This document shows positions 51,195 through 60,009 of a DNA stretch of 64,000 bases, piece after piece; within the stretch, counting starts at the first letter, position 1; each line of letters opens with the position of its first letter. The DNA comes from Rhodobacteraceae bacterium Alg231-04. GTDB lineage: Bacteria; Pseudomonadota; Alphaproteobacteria; Rhodobacterales; Rhodobacteraceae. A program made the translations under genes and the position numbers. A model generated the notes under the pieces. It ran no database searches. It was not told the origin of the DNA and saw only the letters and a program-made list of their open reading frames with translations. The stretch is taken from positions 387,220 through 451,219 of the forward strand of contig FREY01000003.1 in assembly GCA_900143635.1 (NCBI GenBank). Reading direction: 5' to 3'.

Positions 51195-52076
51195 ATGCTG
51201 AACCACGAGATCAACAAAGCCTTCCGCAGCCGCCTGAACCAGGGCGGTGCGATCCTGATGCCCGGTGCCGCAAATGCGCTGGCGGCCAGAGTCATAGACG
51301 GCATGGGGTTCGAAGCGATCTACCTGTCCGGCGCCGGTCTGACCAATATGTTCCACGGCATGCCTGATCACGGCTTTGTCTCGCTCACCGAAGTTGCGCA
51401 ACACACATCGGCCATCCGCAATACCACCGATCTGCCCTTGGTGGTGGACGCTGACACCGGTTTTGGCAATGCAGTCAACGTCTATCACACGGTCCGTACC
51501 CTGGAACGGGCCGGCGCCAGCGCCATCCAGATCGAAGACCAGCTCAGCCCCAAACGCTGTGGCCATTTCACCGGCAAAGAAGTGGTGGACATCACCGAGG
51601 CCCGCAGCCGGATCAAGGCCGCGGCCGATGCGCGTCAGGATGAAAACCTGCTGATTGTCGCCCGAACGGATGCGCGTGCCACCCGTGGAATGGAAGAGGC
51701 GCTAGACCGTGCCGCCGCCTTTATCGAGGATGGCGCCGATATCACCTTTGTCGAAGCGCCGCGCAACGAGGCCGAAATCCGGTTGATCCCCGACCGCCTG
51801 AAAGGCACGCCGCAACTGGTGAACCTGGTGGTCGGCGGCAAGACCCCAATCATGGAGCTGGCAGATCTGGACAGCGCCGGCTTCTCTCTGGTGCTCTATG
51901 CCAATGTCGCGCTGCAGGGCGCATTGTTGGGGATGCAGACGGCCCTGTCGCAGCTCAAGGCGCAGGGCAAGATGACCGAAGACGGCCCGGTCGCCAGTTT
52001 TGAGTTGCGCCAAGCCAGTGTTCACAAGCACTTCTATGACGCGTTGGAACAGGCATATCTGTCCGGTGACAAGTGA
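51195..52076 (+). CDS. Isocitrate-lyase/PEP-mutase family lyase, PrpB-like
   Basis: A 293-residue carbon-carbon lyase. The catalytic loop is SPKRCGHF, and the Mg site is in VVDADTGFGN and QIEDQ. Methylisocitrate lyase (to pyruvate and succinate) and 2,3-dimethylmalate lyase (to pyruvate and propionate) share this form, so the substrate depends on what the aconitase-family enzyme makes. It is 103 bp after iclR in the same direction and may be co-transcribed. No methylcitrate synthase gene lies in the window. Confidence 0.88.
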   Translation: MLNHEINKAFRSRLNQGGAILMPGAANALAARVIDGMGFEAIYLSGAGLTNMFHGMPDHGFVSLTEVAQHTSAIRNTTDLPLVVDADTGFGNAVNVYHTVRTLERAGASAIQIEDQLSPKRCGHFTGKEVVDITEARSRIKAAADARQDENLLIVARTDARATRGMEEALDRAAAFIEDGADITFVEAPRNEAEIRLIPDRLKGTPQLVNLVVGGKTPIMELADLDSAGFSLVLYANVALQGALLGMQTALSQLKAQGKMTEDGPVASFELRQASVHKHFYDALEQAYLSGDK

Positions 52077-52156
52077 CACTTGCTTCACTTCCATATGAAA
52101 ATTGTATATTTGGGATAACCAACATCTATTTGCCTAATGGCTGACAACATCCGAAA

Positions 52157-52182
52157 GTGTCTGCAACACGTTTTGCAGACAC
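52157..52182. promoter_or_regulatory. Perfect 9-bp inverted repeat before the acyl-CoA operon
   Basis: GTGTCTGCA at 52157-52165 and TGCAGACAC at 52174-52182 are separated by 8 bases and end directly at the AGGAGAG ribosome site of the next gene (ATG 52195). It could be an operator for a regulator of this operon or an RNA hairpin that limits ribosome access. Confidence 0.5.
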
Positions 52183-52194
52183 AGGAGAGTTGTC

Positions 52195-53355
52195 ATGAAT
52201 GCGTTCGACAACAGGTTTCAGGACATCCGGGAAGGGGTGCAGGCCCTCTGCGCAGAGTTCCCGGCCGAATATCATCGCAAAGTCGACGCCGAACGCGGCT
52301 ATCCGGACGAATTTGTGGCGGCGCTGACCCGCGAGGGCTGGATGGCGGCGCTGATCCCAGAGGAATACGGAGGCTCAGGGCTAGGGCTGACCGAAGCCTC
52401 GGTCATCATGGAAGAGATCAACCGAGCTGGTGGCAATTCCGGCGCCTGCCACGGCCAGATGTATAATATGAACACGCTAGTGCGGCACGGATCCGAAGCG
52501 CAGCGGCAGAAGTTTCTGCCCAAAATCGCCGCTGGCGAGCTGCGGCTGCAATCCATGGGCGTAACAGAGCCGACAACCGGCACCGACACCACCAAAATCA
52601 AGACCACGGCGGTCAAAAAAGACGGGCGCTATGTGGTGAACGGCCAGAAGGTCTGGATCTCGCGCGTTCAGCATTCCGACTATATGATCCTGCTGGCCCG
52701 GACCACGCCGCTGGCTGAGGTGCAAAAGAAATCCGAAGGCCTGTCGATCTTCCTCGTCGACATCAAAGAGGCCATGAAAAGCGGCATGGAGGTCAAACCC
52801 ATTGCCAATATGGTCAACCACGAGACCAACGAGCTGTTCTTTGACAACCTTGAAATTCCAGAGGAAAACTTGATCGGCGAGGAAGGCAAGGGCTTCAAAT
52901 ACATCCTCACCGGGCTGAATGCCGAACGGGCGCTGATCGCGGCGGAATGCATCGGGGACGGCTATTGGTTCACTGACAAAGTGACCTCTTATGTCAGCGA
53001 GCGCACCGTCTTTGGCCGCCCCATTGGCCAAAACCAGGGCGTGCAATTCCCCATCGCCGAAGCCTTTATCGAAGTCGAGGCCGCCAACCTCATGCGCTAC
53101 AAGGCCTGCGCGCTTTATGATGCGGGTCAGCCCTGCGGTGCCGAGGCCAATATGGCGAAATACCTCGCCGCCAAGGCCTCCTGGGAGGCAGCAAACGCCT
53201 GTATCCAGTTCCACGGCGGTTTCGGCTTTGCCAATGAATATGACGTGGAGCGCAAGTTCCGCGAAACCCGGCTCTATCAGGTCGCACCAATCTCGACCAA
53301 TCTGATCCTGTCCTATGTGGCCGAACATGTTCTTGGCATGCCGAGGTCCTTTTGA
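52195..53355 (+). CDS. Acyl-CoA dehydrogenase
   Basis: A 386-residue FAD enzyme of the acyl-CoA dehydrogenase family. FAD and substrate blocks are SMGVTEPTTGTDTTKIKT and KVWISR near residues 120-160, and the C-terminal block is FHGGFGFANEYDVERKFRE. It introduces a double bond next to the thioester. Grouped with a CoA transferase, a MaoC-type hydratase and a CitE-type lyase, it could oxidise methylsuccinyl-CoA or a similar C5 dicarboxyl-CoA. AGGAGAG lies just upstream of the ATG. It is the first gene of a four-gene overlapping operon. Confidence 0.9.
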   Translation: MNAFDNRFQDIREGVQALCAEFPAEYHRKVDAERGYPDEFVAALTREGWMAALIPEEYGGSGLGLTEASVIMEEINRAGGNSGACHGQMYNMNTLVRHGSEAQRQKFLPKIAAGELRLQSMGVTEPTTGTDTTKIKTTAVKKDGRYVVNGQKVWISRVQHSDYMILLARTTPLAEVQKKSEGLSIFLVDIKEAMKSGMEVKPIANMVNHETNELFFDNLEIPEENLIGEEGKGFKYILTGLNAERALIAAECIGDGYWFTDKVTSYVSERTVFGRPIGQNQGVQFPIAEAFIEVEAANLMRYKACALYDAGQPCGAEANMAKYLAAKASWEAANACIQFHGGFGFANEYDVERKFRETRLYQVAPISTNLILSYVAEHVLGMPRSF

Positions 53356-54449
53356 TGCGACCGCTGGAAGGATTGGAAGTTGTCGCCATTGAACAGGCCG
53401 TGGCGGCGCCTTTTGCCACTATGCGGCTGGCCGACGCCGGCGCCCATGTGGCCAAAATTGAACGCCCTGAGGGCGATTTTGCCCGTGGTTATGACGATGT
53501 GGCCGCCGGCCAGTCCAGCTATTTTGTCTGGCTCAACCGCGGCAAAGAAAGCGTCACCCTTGACCTCAGAACGGACCGGGACAAGGCCGCACTGGAAACC
53601 CTGCTGGCAACGGCGGATGTGCTGGTTCAAAATCTGAAACCCGGTGCGCTGGCAAAACTGGGCTTTGCGCTGGACCGTATTCGCAGCGATTATCCCCGTC
53701 TGATCACCTGTTCGATCAGCGGCTATGGTGAGACCGGGCCAATGGCAGACCGCAAGGCCTATGACCTGCTCATTCAGGCAGAATCCGGCCTCAGCTCGAT
53801 CACCGGTGGGCCCTCGGAACCGGCCCGCGTCGGATCCTCGGTTGTTGATATCGCCACTGGCGCCACCGCCTATGCCGCGATTTTGGAAGCGCTAATCCAG
53901 CGCGGGATCACCGGCCTGGGAGCGGATATTTCCGTGTCGATGTTCGACGTGATGGCCGAATGGCTGACTGTGCCGCTGCTGAACCACGAGGGCGGCAATA
54001 CCCCGCAGCGCATCGGCCTCGCCCATCCCTCGATTGCGCCCTACGGGGTGTTTCAGCCCAAATCCGGCGCGCCGATCCTGATCTCGATCCAAAGCGACCG
54101 GGAATGGGCGAAACTGTGCGAAGACTTCATTGGTGACGCGCGCATGGCGCATGACCCCCGGTTCGCCACCAATGTGGCGCGTGTTCAAAACCGCGATCAG
54201 ACCGACGCCCGTGTGGCTGCGGCTTTTGCCCAGTTTGATGCCGATGAGGCAATAGCGCGGCTGGCTAAGGCAAATATCGCGCTGGCCTCGGTCAATGACA
54301 TGGCCGGGCTATCTGCCCACCCGCATCTGCGCCGGATCACTGTCGACACCCCGAACGGCCCGGTCTCATTTCCTGCACCGGGTGCCGTTGTCGCGGATGA
54401 GACCCGCGCCTACGGCGCCGTTCCGGCGCTGGCCCAACAGGAGTTGTAG
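53355..54449 (+). CDS. Class III CoA transferase (CaiB/BaiF family)
   Basis: A 364-residue CoA transferase. The nucleophilic Asp lies in MADRKAYDLLIQAESGL, and the N-terminal block is LEGLEVVAIEQAVAAPFAT. It moves CoA between a donor acyl-CoA and a free acid; in itaconate, mesaconate and methylsuccinate routes the donor is succinyl-CoA or acetyl-CoA. ATG 53355 overlaps the dehydrogenase stop by one base. It would activate the acid on which the neighbouring enzymes act. Confidence 0.9.
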   Translation: MRPLEGLEVVAIEQAVAAPFATMRLADAGAHVAKIERPEGDFARGYDDVAAGQSSYFVWLNRGKESVTLDLRTDRDKAALETLLATADVLVQNLKPGALAKLGFALDRIRSDYPRLITCSISGYGETGPMADRKAYDLLIQAESGLSSITGGPSEPARVGSSVVDIATGATAYAAILEALIQRGITGLGADISVSMFDVMAEWLTVPLLNHEGGNTPQRIGLAHPSIAPYGVFQPKSGAPILISIQSDREWAKLCEDFIGDARMAHDPRFATNVARVQNRDQTDARVAAAFAQFDADEAIARLAKANIALASVNDMAGLSAHPHLRRITVDTPNGPVSFPAPGAVVADETRAYGAVPALAQQEL

Positions 54450-54451
54450 GT

Positions 54452-55285
54452 ATGGACTTGGACCATCTGCGCAGCTGGATCGGACGCGAGGAGACCGCGT
54501 CGGACGTGCTGTCACCCACATTGGTGCGCCAGTTCAACGCCACTTTCGACCGTACGTCGGGCACCGAACCGGGCGACGCTGCCCCGCTTCTGATCCATTT
54601 CTGCCTTGCTCCACCGATCGCGCCAACGGCTGAGCTCGGCCCGGACGGCCACCCCGCGCGCGGTGGATTCCTGCCGCCGGTCCCGCTGCCCCGCCGCATG
54701 TGGGCCGGCGGTGCCTTTGATTTTCACGGGCCGATCCGCATCGATGAGGAAGTCACCCGCTGTTCCGTGATCACGGATGTAGTGCTGAAACAGGGGCGCA
54801 CTGGGCCCTTGTGTTTCGTCACTGTCACCCACGAGATTTCCAGCGCGGGCCGCCCGGCCGTGACCGAGCGGCAGGATATCGTCTACCGGGATGCAGCGTC
54901 GCCGGGCAATGTCGCCGCCAGCCGTGGCCTTGCCGTGCCCACCGGCAGCCAGAGCCGCCGGGTCACCCCTTCCGGCCCCTTGCTGTTTCGCTATTCTGCG
55001 ATGACTTTCAACGGGCACCGCATCCATTATGACACGCCCTATGCGCGCGACGTGGAGGGCTACCCCGGATTGGTCGTTCATGGGCCCATGCAGGCAACAC
55101 TACTGTGCCAGCTCGCGGCTGATCAGAGGGGCTCAGCCCCCCGTCTTTTCCGATTTCGCAGCCTGTCACCGCTGTTTGATGACGTCGATTTCACGATCAA
55201 CGCCACCCCAGCGGATGATGGGATGAACCTGTGGACAGCCAGGCCCGGCGGCCCCATCGCGATGGAGGCAACGGCGACATGGTAG
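54452..55285 (+). CDS. MaoC/hotdog hydratase, mesaconyl-/itaconyl-CoA hydratase-like
   Basis: A 277-residue protein with two hotdog halves, the plan of mesaconyl-C4-CoA hydratase and related itaconyl-CoA hydratases. The first half has MWAGGAFDFHGPIRID; the second has the hydratase motif FNGHRIHYDTPYA with YPGLVVHGPM. It adds water to a branched unsaturated dicarboxyl-CoA to give citramalyl-CoA. It begins 2 nt after the CoA-transferase stop, and its last 7 nt overlap the lyase gene. Confidence 0.87.
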   Translation: MDLDHLRSWIGREETASDVLSPTLVRQFNATFDRTSGTEPGDAAPLLIHFCLAPPIAPTAELGPDGHPARGGFLPPVPLPRRMWAGGAFDFHGPIRIDEEVTRCSVITDVVLKQGRTGPLCFVTVTHEISSAGRPAVTERQDIVYRDAASPGNVAASRGLAVPTGSQSRRVTPSGPLLFRYSAMTFNGHRIHYDTPYARDVEGYPGLVVHGPMQATLLCQLAADQRGSAPRLFRFRSLSPLFDDVDFTINATPADDGMNLWTARPGGPIAMEATATW

Positions 55286-56061
55286 GCACGGTAAAGGCGC
55301 CTTTGTTTGTCCCTGCGAACCGGCCGGATCGCTTTGCCAAGGCGGCAGCCACCGGCACGGATGCGGTGATCCTGGATCTTGAGGACGCGGTCGCCCCCGA
55401 AGACAAGGTCACCGCCCGCAGCAATCTCACCTGTGGCTTTACAGACCTGCCGGTTGTTCTGCGAGTCAACGCAACAGGCACGCCGTGGCATGTCAAGGAT
55501 CTGGCCGCTGCCAGCAAAATGTCATTGGCCGCTGTGATGCTGCCAAAGTCGGAAAACCCGGTCTCTGTGGCATTGGTTGCGGACTCCCTGAAGGGCCTGC
55601 CGCTGATTGCCCTGATCGAAACGGCGGAAGGGCTGGCAAATGCACGTGCCATTGCCGCCTTGCCGGGGGTTGTGCGACTTGCCTTTGGATCGGTTGATTT
55701 CTGTGCGGATCTGGGATGCGCCCACCAGCGCGATGCACTGCTCAGCGCGCGTTGCGAACTGGTACTCGCCTCGCGCCTTGCCTGCATTGCACCGCCATTG
55801 GACGGGGTTACGGTTCAGTTGGGCGACCCGGACGCGGCCTTCAGCGACGCGCGCCATGCCCGTGATCTGGGCATGACAGGCAAGCTGTGTATCCACCCCC
55901 GCCAGATCGCCCCGGTGAAACAAGCCTTTGCACCCACGCAGGAGGACCTCAGCTGGGCGCGCCGTGTGCTGGCCTCGGGTGAGGGCGCGACACGGGTGGA
56001 CGGGGCGATGGTGGATGAACCCATCCGCATCAAGGCACGCCGTATTCTGCAGGGGGCCTGA
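55279..56061 (+). CDS. CitE-like (HpcH/HpaI family) acyl-CoA lyase
   Basis: A 260-residue aldolase-family lyase. Typical blocks are LFVPANRPDRFAKAA, VILDLEDAVAPEDK, ALIETAEGL and LAFGSVDFCADLG. Family members cleave malyl-CoA or citramalyl-CoA; after a mesaconyl/itaconyl-CoA hydratase the expected reaction is citramalyl-CoA to pyruvate and acetyl-CoA. ATG 55279 has GGAGG upstream and overlaps the hydratase stop by 7 nt. It ends the operon, 17 bp from the convergent LysR gene. Confidence 0.88.
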   Translation: MVGTVKAPLFVPANRPDRFAKAAATGTDAVILDLEDAVAPEDKVTARSNLTCGFTDLPVVLRVNATGTPWHVKDLAAASKMSLAAVMLPKSENPVSVALVADSLKGLPLIALIETAEGLANARAIAALPGVVRLAFGSVDFCADLGCAHQRDALLSARCELVLASRLACIAPPLDGVTVQLGDPDAAFSDARHARDLGMTGKLCIHPRQIAPVKQAFAPTQEDLSWARRVLASGEGATRVDGAMVDEPIRIKARRILQGA

Positions 56062-56078
56062 CGGTCATGTGATGGCGC

Positions 56079-57023
56079 TCAGCTCGGCTGAACCAGCCGC
56101 GATCCCGGCCAGTCTCCGTTCTGATGCAGGTCTGACACCACGTTTGAAAGCAGCCCGCGAATGGCAGCCTGGGCACGTGTGGTGGGGCGCCCAGAAGGAA
56201 AGGCCAGATAGGCCCCACGCCACAGGCCGGGCGCTGCAAAGCGGCTAATCTTCAGCACGCCTTCCGCCCCCTCCTGGCGCACCGCATGCAAAGGTAAAAC
56301 AGAGGCCCCAAATCCGGCAGAGACCAACCGCTTGATATTGGCGTATGAATCGATCTCCATCGACAGGTTTACCGCCATACCTGCCTGCAGAAACGCCCGA
56401 TCAACCTGTTGGCGCAAACCGTGCATCTTGCTGGGCAGCACCATTGGCAGATCAGCGATCCGGCCAATGTCTATCCCTTCCGGCAGGTCAGATCCGGGCG
56501 CCGAAAGCAAGACCAGCTCCTCCTCCAATAGCAAATGCGCGTCCAGACCTTTCTCTGCAGGATGCGAATACAGAACGGCCGCGTCGACCTGGCCATCGAC
56601 CAACCAGTCCGCCACAAAACCGCTCATCGCTTCGGTCACATTCACTGTTATCCGCGGATATTGGCGGCGCGCGGACACCAACAGTGGCAAGGCCACGATT
56701 GCACCAATTGTTCCCGGCAGCCCGACCCGGACCTCGCCCATCGGGTCTGCGCCAAGCGTGGCGACCTCATCCTCAGTGCGGATCAGATCCTCGATGATCA
56801 CCCGCGCCCGCTGCGCCAGCAAGACCCCAGCCTCTGTGGGGGTTACGCCCGCTCTGCCACGATCCAGCAGACGTGTTCCCAGCGCCTCTTCCATGGCCTT
56901 CAGATGCAGCGACAAAGCAGGCTGGGCGACGTTCAGACTGGCGGCGGCACGGGTCAGTGAACCCAGCTCAACTATTTCTAGAAAATAGGAGAGTTTGCGC
57001 ACATCTAGACGGCTTTTCCTCAC
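56079..57023 (-). CDS. LysR-family transcriptional regulator
   Basis: A 314-residue LysR regulator. The N-terminal reader is LSYFLEIVELGSLTRAAAS with VAQPALSLHLKAMEEALG; the effector domain follows. It is divergent from the FAH-family hydrolase (283-bp gap) and convergent with the acyl-CoA operon, so either could be its target. The gap has GAATATTC (57142-57149) within an AT-rich stretch that would suit a LysR site. Confidence 0.9.
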   Translation of the reverse strand: MRKSRLDVRKLSYFLEIVELGSLTRAAASLNVAQPALSLHLKAMEEALGTRLLDRGRAGVTPTEAGVLLAQRARVIIEDLIRTEDEVATLGADPMGEVRVGLPGTIGAIVALPLLVSARRQYPRITVNVTEAMSGFVADWLVDGQVDAAVLYSHPAEKGLDAHLLLEEELVLLSAPGSDLPEGIDIGRIADLPMVLPSKMHGLRQQVDRAFLQAGMAVNLSMEIDSYANIKRLVSAGFGASVLPLHAVRQEGAEGVLKISRFAAPGLWRGAYLAFPSGRPTTRAQAAIRGLLSNVVSDLHQNGDWPGSRLVQPS

Positions 57024-57306
57024 GGGTTGAACACCTTTCTGCGGCAGCGAATATTGCCAATTGAAAGAGAGAGCCCATCAATCGGCGCAGCCAGCGACTG
57101 CGGGTCACCAGCATATGATTTCCTTGTAGAATATGGGTAAGGAATATTCATATCTAAATATCACGAGTGGTCGTGAACCCCTGCAGTTTTTCCGAAGCGT
57201 TCCCGGTGCTGATGACCCGCCGGGCCAGCCTGCATATCAACCCGCATTGTTCCCAGCGCGCGCAGCCCCTATGAAGAGGGCGCATCGCGTTCAAGCCGGA
57301 GAGATC

Positions 57307-57993
57307 ATGCCCAAATATGCCATTCCCCCCGCGACTGTCCCCGCTATTCCCGTGGCCGGATCAGAGCTGTTGTTCCCGGTGCGCCGGGTCTATTGCATTG
57401 GCCGCAACTACGCGGCGCATGCTATCGAAATGGGCCATAACCCGGATCGCGAACCGCCGTTTTTCTTTCAGAAGAACCCCAACAATCTGGACCCCTCTGG
57501 CCGCTTTCCCTACCCCGACTGCAGTGCAGATGTGCATCACGAGGCCGAGATCGCCGTGGCGCTAAAGTCCGGCGGCACCGAGATTGCCGCAGAAGATGCC
57601 CTGTCACATGTCTTTGGTTATGGGTTGGCGCTGGACATGACCCGCCGCGATCTTCAGGGGGCAGCTAAGAAAATGGGCCGCCCGTGGGAGATCGGCAAAG
57701 CCTTTGAGCATTCGGCGCCCTGCGGCCCTATCCATCCGGCTGACGACATAGGCCACCCTGACAGCGGCCCTATTACGCTGACAATCAACGGCACTCTGCG
57801 CCAGGACGGTGACCTAAACCAGATGATCTGGAAGGTTCCCGAAATGATCGCCTACCTGTCGCGGTATTTTGAGCTGGCCGCCGGTGATGTGATCCTGTCA
57901 GGCACCCCGGCCGGGGTTGGACCCGTTGAAAAGGGTGACGTGATGGAGCTGTCTGCCAAAGGGCTGGGAACGCTTACTGTGACGGTTGTCTAA
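57307..57993 (+). CDS. Fumarylacetoacetate-hydrolase-family enzyme
   Basis: A 228-residue FAH-family hydrolase or decarboxylase, similar in size and pattern to fumarylpyruvate and acylpyruvate hydrolases. The metal ligands are in DVHHEAEIAVAL (two Glu) and ALDMTRRD (Asp); VYCIGRNYAAHA and LSGTPAGVGP are family blocks. It splits a 2,4-diketo acid or decarboxylates an oxaloacetate-like acid. ATG 57307 with GGAGAG upstream fits the fold; the frame is open a further 58 codons. It precedes the TRAP operon by 440 bp. Confidence 0.87.
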   Translation: MPKYAIPPATVPAIPVAGSELLFPVRRVYCIGRNYAAHAIEMGHNPDREPPFFFQKNPNNLDPSGRFPYPDCSADVHHEAEIAVALKSGGTEIAAEDALSHVFGYGLALDMTRRDLQGAAKKMGRPWEIGKAFEHSAPCGPIHPADDIGHPDSGPITLTINGTLRQDGDLNQMIWKVPEMIAYLSRYFELAAGDVILSGTPAGVGPVEKGDVMELSAKGLGTLTVTVV

Positions 57994-58432
57994 TCCAAAG
58001 CGCGCGCCGTCCAAAAGTTGCCAACTGCTGCAAATGTGGGTGCATCCCCGCTAATAGTCGCGGTTTCCTGCCAGATCGAAGCGCCGAGACGTCCGGTCGG
58101 CTCCCTCCGTGCCGTCAAACAGCTTCACATCGAAGCTGTGTCCATCCAGACCACGGGGGCGACGGCCGCCAAACCGGCGCGGAGGGTCAACGCCAAGAAG
58201 CCGCACTTCTGGTGTCGAGTACAGGGATCACCCGGTTTTAACAGCTCGCTGTCACGCTTCGGATCACAAGACATAACAATACCTTTCCCGGTCGTTTGTC
58301 GGCATACTGCCATCAAGGCCTTGTCTGGAATGTCATCATCAAGACAGACCATGCGGCAAGCGTCCAACTACTGTGGCTTTTGGTAACGATTGGCCGGTGA
58401 TGCCCGCGGCCCCCATTTTTCGGGAGGAAATG
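57994..58432. other. Gap before the TRAP operon, possible gene remnant
   Basis: About 440 bases with no gene I can support. On the minus strand, 58227-58051 has an open run of 58 codons ending in TAG (GVDPPRRFGGRRPRGL, then FDVKLFDGTEGADR) that looks coding in composition but lacks a start or family match. It may be a decayed fragment. The end of the region holds GGGAGG (58422-58427), the dctP ribosome site. Confidence 0.3.
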
Positions 58433-59434
58433 ATGAATAGGCTTTTCACTTTGGCGCTGGCAGCGGCCCTTGCCGCTGGTTCAACCATTGCGGCACAGGC
58501 CGAAACAGTCACGCTTCGCATGGCGGCAATCACACCCGACAACACGATCTGGGCCAATCAGATCAAACGTTATATCAACAAAGTCGAAGAGCTTTCCGGC
58601 GGTGATCTGACCATCGAATTCTTCCCAAACGCGCAGCTGGGCACCATGGGTGACACCATGAAGATGGCCCTCACCGGGCGTCTGGACATATGGGTTGGCG
58701 CAGCACCAGAACTGGCCAATGTGACAAACGAGCTGGCTTTGTTATCACTGCCTTATCTGTTTGAAACTACGGAAGAAGCCGCCTGTGTCACCCCTCTCAT
58801 GGATGCATATGCCCGCGAGCGGATTGGCAAAAAATATCAACTGATCAGCTTCTTGCCTGTCGGCAGCCAGAGCCTCGGCCTGCGCCAGGAAGCCCGTGTT
58901 CCGGCGGATCTGGAGGGTGTCAAACTGCGCACCGCAGCGCTGAAAACGTCGATGATGTTCTTTCGCGAACTGGGCGCCAATCCGGTGCCGCTGCCGGCGG
59001 CCGAAACCAACACATCGCTGTCTACGGGACTGGTGGATGGGGTGGATTTTTCCCCCACGTTCTACGTCGCCACAGGTGCCAACAAGACCGCACCGGTGCT
59101 TCTGCCCACCGAACACAATTACAATATCGGTGCCATGATCATGTCGACAAAAAGCTGGCACAGGCTGACAGAGGCGCAGCAAAAGACCCTGTTGGACGCC
59201 AATGAAGTCATGGAGTTCGCCTCCAACGCGCAGGAGATCCAAGCCTTTGAGGCCGAGATGATCTCCGCCCATGCCGCCAGCGGTGGCACCGTGATCGAAT
59301 TGACCGCACAGGAGCGTCAGATCTGGGTTGAAACCGGTCAGGCGATGTGGCCCGATATGCAGAAAGAGATCCGAGGCGATGTCGAAGGGTTCATGGAGAA
59401 GATGGTCGAGGCAAAACAAGCCTGCGCGCCTTAA
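58433..59434 (+). CDS. dctP: TRAP transporter receptor DctP
   Basis: A 333-residue periplasmic receptor with a signal peptide ending at about residue 23 (AAQAET). LRMAAITPDNTIWANQIKRY and IEFFPNAQLGTMGD are DctP blocks; the Arg that binds carboxylates is expected near LRTAALKTS. ATG 58433 is 5 nt after GGGAGG; ATG 58430 is too close. It starts a dctP-dctQ-dctM operon. The ligand is a carboxylate, otherwise unknown. Confidence 0.92.
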   Translation: MNRLFTLALAAALAAGSTIAAQAETVTLRMAAITPDNTIWANQIKRYINKVEELSGGDLTIEFFPNAQLGTMGDTMKMALTGRLDIWVGAAPELANVTNELALLSLPYLFETTEEAACVTPLMDAYARERIGKKYQLISFLPVGSQSLGLRQEARVPADLEGVKLRTAALKTSMMFFRELGANPVPLPAAETNTSLSTGLVDGVDFSPTFYVATGANKTAPVLLPTEHNYNIGAMIMSTKSWHRLTEAQQKTLLDANEVMEFASNAQEIQAFEAEMISAHAASGGTVIELTAQERQIWVETGQAMWPDMQKEIRGDVEGFMEKMVEAKQACAP

Positions 59435-59505
59435 CCTCCAGGAGCATTGCTGGGCGCGCCGGGTGAAAACCGGCGGAAGTCTCGGCTAAGACGAGGGACG
59501 TCTTG

Positions 59506-60009
59506 ATGAAATACGGGCTGGAACGGCTGCTCGGTGGGATGCTGCGCCTCGAGACGACCATCGCTATTGTCACCTTTCTTCTGATGGCTGGCGCTCTGGC
59601 CGCTGATGTGATCGGCCGCGAACTGTTCGGCCGAGGCACTTTCGGGTCGGTGAAATTCGCTGTCTATTCCCTGATCTACTGCGCCATGGCCGGGTTTGGC
59701 ATTGCCACCGCCACCGGCAGCCACTTACGGCCCAGCTTTGCCGACAGGTTGATCCCCGCAGCCCTGACCCCGGCCGCAATCCGCATAGGCAACCTGGCTT
59801 CGGCGGCCATTTTGCTGATGCTGGCCTATGCCGGATACGAATTCGTGGAATTTGCACGGATGATCGAAGAACGCTCTGACACGCTGGACTGGCTGATGTG
59901 GCCCATTCAGGCCGCGATCCCCATCGGCTTCGGCTTCTCGGCGCTGCGCTATGTCATATATGCCGCCTACCCGGTGCTGCGTCCTGAAGACAAGGGAATT
60001 ACAGAATGA
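59506..60009 (+). CDS. dctQ: TRAP transporter small permease DctQ
   Basis: A 167-residue protein with four membrane helices, the DctQ plan: TTIAIVTFLLMAGALAADVIG, AVYSLIYCAMAGFGIATATG, SAAILLMLAYAGYEFVEF and the last near IQAAIPIGFGFSALRYVIY. GAGGGACG precedes ATG 59506. It overlaps dctM by 4 nt. It links the receptor to the large permease. Confidence 0.9.
   Translation: MKYGLERLLGGMLRLETTIAIVTFLLMAGALAADVIGRELFGRGTFGSVKFAVYSLIYCAMAGFGIATATGSHLRPSFADRLIPAALTPAAIRIGNLASAAILLMLAYAGYEFVEFARMIEERSDTLDWLMWPIQAAIPIGFGFSALRYVIYAAYPVLRPEDKGITE

Noticed and set aside
58125-58367. Minus-strand 80-codon frame before dctP
   Set aside because: No ribosome site, no family pattern, and a different frame of the same strand looks more coding-like; treated as a possible remnant only.
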